NCBI GenBank assembly: GCA_034620365.1
Contig: JAQGEQ010000091.1
Location: 186,001 to 250,000, forward strand
Length of the DNA stretch: 64,000 bases
From: Pegea sp. RAD2-039
Lineage: Eukaryota; Chordata; Thaliacea; Salpida; Salpidae
Direction of reading: 5' to 3'
Shown in pieces: positions 62,455 to 64,000 of this stretch. Position 1 is the first letter of the stretch. Every line of letters begins with the position of its first letter. The position numbers were made by a program, and so were the translations under genes. The notes below the pieces were generated by a model. That model ran no database searches. It saw only the letters and a list, made by a program, of their open reading frames with translations, and was not told the origin of the DNA.

Positions 62455-64000
62455 TTAATGTCGTCTTTGAATTTTTAAACTAAGAGTTTGAACCGGTTCA
62501 AGTAAACTTGAGTTGAGTTTGATATTTTCTTCCTTATCAAAAGAAACAACTGAAAATTGACGAAAAAATTTGGCCAAAATAACTTTTTGTTCTTGTAAAG
62601 CAAAACGTTGTCCAATACAGTTACGTGGGCCCGCTGAAAAGGGTATATAAGAAAATGGAGATAGGTTTCTCTTCAAACGGTTTTCAACATCAAATCTTTC
62701 AGGTATAAACTTGTTTGGTTCATCCCAAAGATCAGGGTGTCTATGGATAAAATAGATAAATATATTTACACTCTGTCCTTTTGGAATCAAGCATCCATCT
62801 ACAAAGATATCTTCTTTTAACTTACGACCGATAAAAGGTATCGAAGGGTAAAGCCTTAAAACTTCCTTGATTACTAAATCAAGATAAGTTAACTGATTCA
62901 AGGTATTGAAAGTCACATTACAACATTCATTATCTTTAAAAACTTGGTCTATCTCATCTTGAACTTTTCGTTGTTTATCAGGATATCTTCCAAGTAAGTA
63001 AATAGCCCAAGTCAAAGCTATAGAGCTTGTGTCATGTCCTGCAAACATAAAAGCGTCAACTTCTTCTTGAATATCTTCTGCTGAAAGCTTTTTTCCATCT
63101 TCAGTTTCAGCTGATAACAAAATATCCAAAAATGCTTTTTTACTTTTCTGGTGTTTTGTATTTTTTTCTTCAGACATTTTAGCTTTCATCCTATCTTCAA
63201 TTACACTTTTTGATTGGTTGTGAAGAACTTTTAATATCTTCTTTTGTTTTCTATTCAGACCACTTAGTTTAAAAATAGTTTCATTCAGTAATATTGGATT
63301 GGTGATTCGTTTTTGAACAAGTTTATTCATACTGTAAAATACAAAGTTTGATTTTTGCTGGCTTATTAAAATCTCAACAAAATTATATTACTATATTCAT
63401 TAAAAAAAATAACTATTTTTGAATTATCTTTACTATAGCATACAGGCTAGTAATTCAGTAGATAGAAAAATTTATCTTTATAATCATATTTGAAGATAAA
63501 CTTACCTATGAACTGCTTGAACATAATCACTGCTCTCATTAAGTTGAGCTTCGATCTTAACACCCATTGCAGTCTCACAGATGATATCAAAGGCACACAA
63601 TTTTAAGCAGTGCAAGATATCTACCTCACTTCCTTGTGAGATACTTTGATCAACAGATTTTATAAAGATGCTCGCATGATCGTTCATCACTTCCAAAAAG
63701 TTGAGTAAGATAGCATGATGAAAACTAGGAGTGATTATCTTTCTTCTTTGATGCCATTTCCTTCCAGCAGACATCGATAAACCATCTTTGATCCAAGGTC
63801 TTAGAAGATCATACGCACTAGACTTTGTGAGTTCCTTTGAACTTTTTAAGATGTTTCCCGCGTAGCTTGGATGAAGTAAAACTACAAAACTGTAAGTTCC
63901 AAACCAGGAAACGACCATTTTGTGTTTAGTAGCTTTTGCAAAGTCTAAACATGCACGTTCAAAAAATTTAAAGAAATCTTCTTGATTATGAGGAAAGCTT
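62455..64000 (-). CDS. Cytochrome P450, CYP4 (CYP4V-like) family, 5' end outside window
   Basis: A haem-thiolate monooxygenase of the ER; CYP4 enzymes typically hydroxylate the omega end of fatty acids or related lipids. Two exons are visible (minus): 63506-64000 (continuing past the edge; frame from 63999) and 62455-63331, joined in frame. Motifs in order: GLSMSAGRKWHQRRKIITPS, the C-helix WxxxR region; CETAMG, a CYP4-type signature; FMFAGHDTSSIALTW, the I-helix oxygen-activation site; KEVLRLYPSIP, the ExxR of the K-helix; PERFD; and the haem loop FSAGPRNCIGQRFALQE with the Cys ligand. About 456 residues are present; roughly 50 N-terminal residues including the membrane anchor are missing beyond the right edge. 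Nothing suggests a pseudogene. Confidence 0.94.

Overview
The window is nuclear DNA of an animal. It is very AT-rich (about one quarter G+C by eye) and carries intron-containing genes with GT-AG introns that are mostly about 50-90 bp, though some are longer. The gene set is metazoan: SMAD4, a CYP4-type P450, an SVOP-like transporter, EEF1E1/AIMP3, ASNSD1, MPLKIP, BUB3, CTU1, selenoprotein F and a profilin-4-like protein. No tRNA, rRNA or CRISPR was recognised. The species cannot be fixed from the sequence. A small AT-rich protostome such as a monogonont rotifer fits the composition, short introns and possible trans-splicing, but that is inference only.

Layout. 1-7.3 kb: a profilin-4-like gene (partial) and eIF1A, both minus. 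7.3-10 kb: gene-poor, with a G+C-richer decayed island near 8.8-9.2 kb. 10-12.1 kb: ASNSD1 (minus). 13.9-15.3 kb: single-exon SVOP-like transporter (plus). 15.9-17.8 kb: seven-exon DUF4743/Nudix gene (plus), convergent with USB1 (minus, 18.3-19.6 kb). 20.6-20.8 kb: a decayed reverse transcriptase. 22.4-29.4 kb: three minus-strand genes of unknown function (a 101-aa signal-peptide/transmembrane protein, an 84-90-aa secreted protein and a 201-aa coiled-coil protein), interrupted by LINE remnants and a roughly 530-bp TTTA array. 30.4-31.2 kb: MPLKIP/TTDN1-like (plus). 32.8-36.5 kb: twelve-exon SMAD4 (minus). 40.6-42.5 kb: BUB3 (plus). 44.6-46.6 kb: eIF3g (minus). 48-49.9 kb: the longest LINE copy. 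51.2-52.7 kb: NTF2 (minus). 52.8-53.2 kb: CZIB/UPF0587 (minus). 57.2-61 kb: CTU1, EEF1E1 and selenoprotein F in tandem (plus). 62.5-64 kb: a CYP4-like P450 running off the right edge (minus).

Most genes are housekeeping: translation initiation (eIF1A, eIF3g), tRNA thiolation and the multisynthetase complex (CTU1, EEF1E1), U6 snRNA maturation (USB1), nuclear transport (NTF2), spindle checkpoint (BUB3), ER redox quality control (SELENOF) and TGF-beta signalling (SMAD4). The most distinctive items are: a selenoprotein whose in-frame TGA is supported by a well-formed SECIS downstream; eIF3g without its zinc knuckle; an eIF1A with a long acidic tail and a 6-nt last coding exon; splice-acceptor-like sites a few bases upstream of many start codons, with a CTU1-EEF1E1 spacer lacking AATAAA; and the small membrane and secreted proteins that ORF-based annotation would miss. 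Exon boundaries were read by eye from GT-AG signals, reading frame and family similarity; no search was run.
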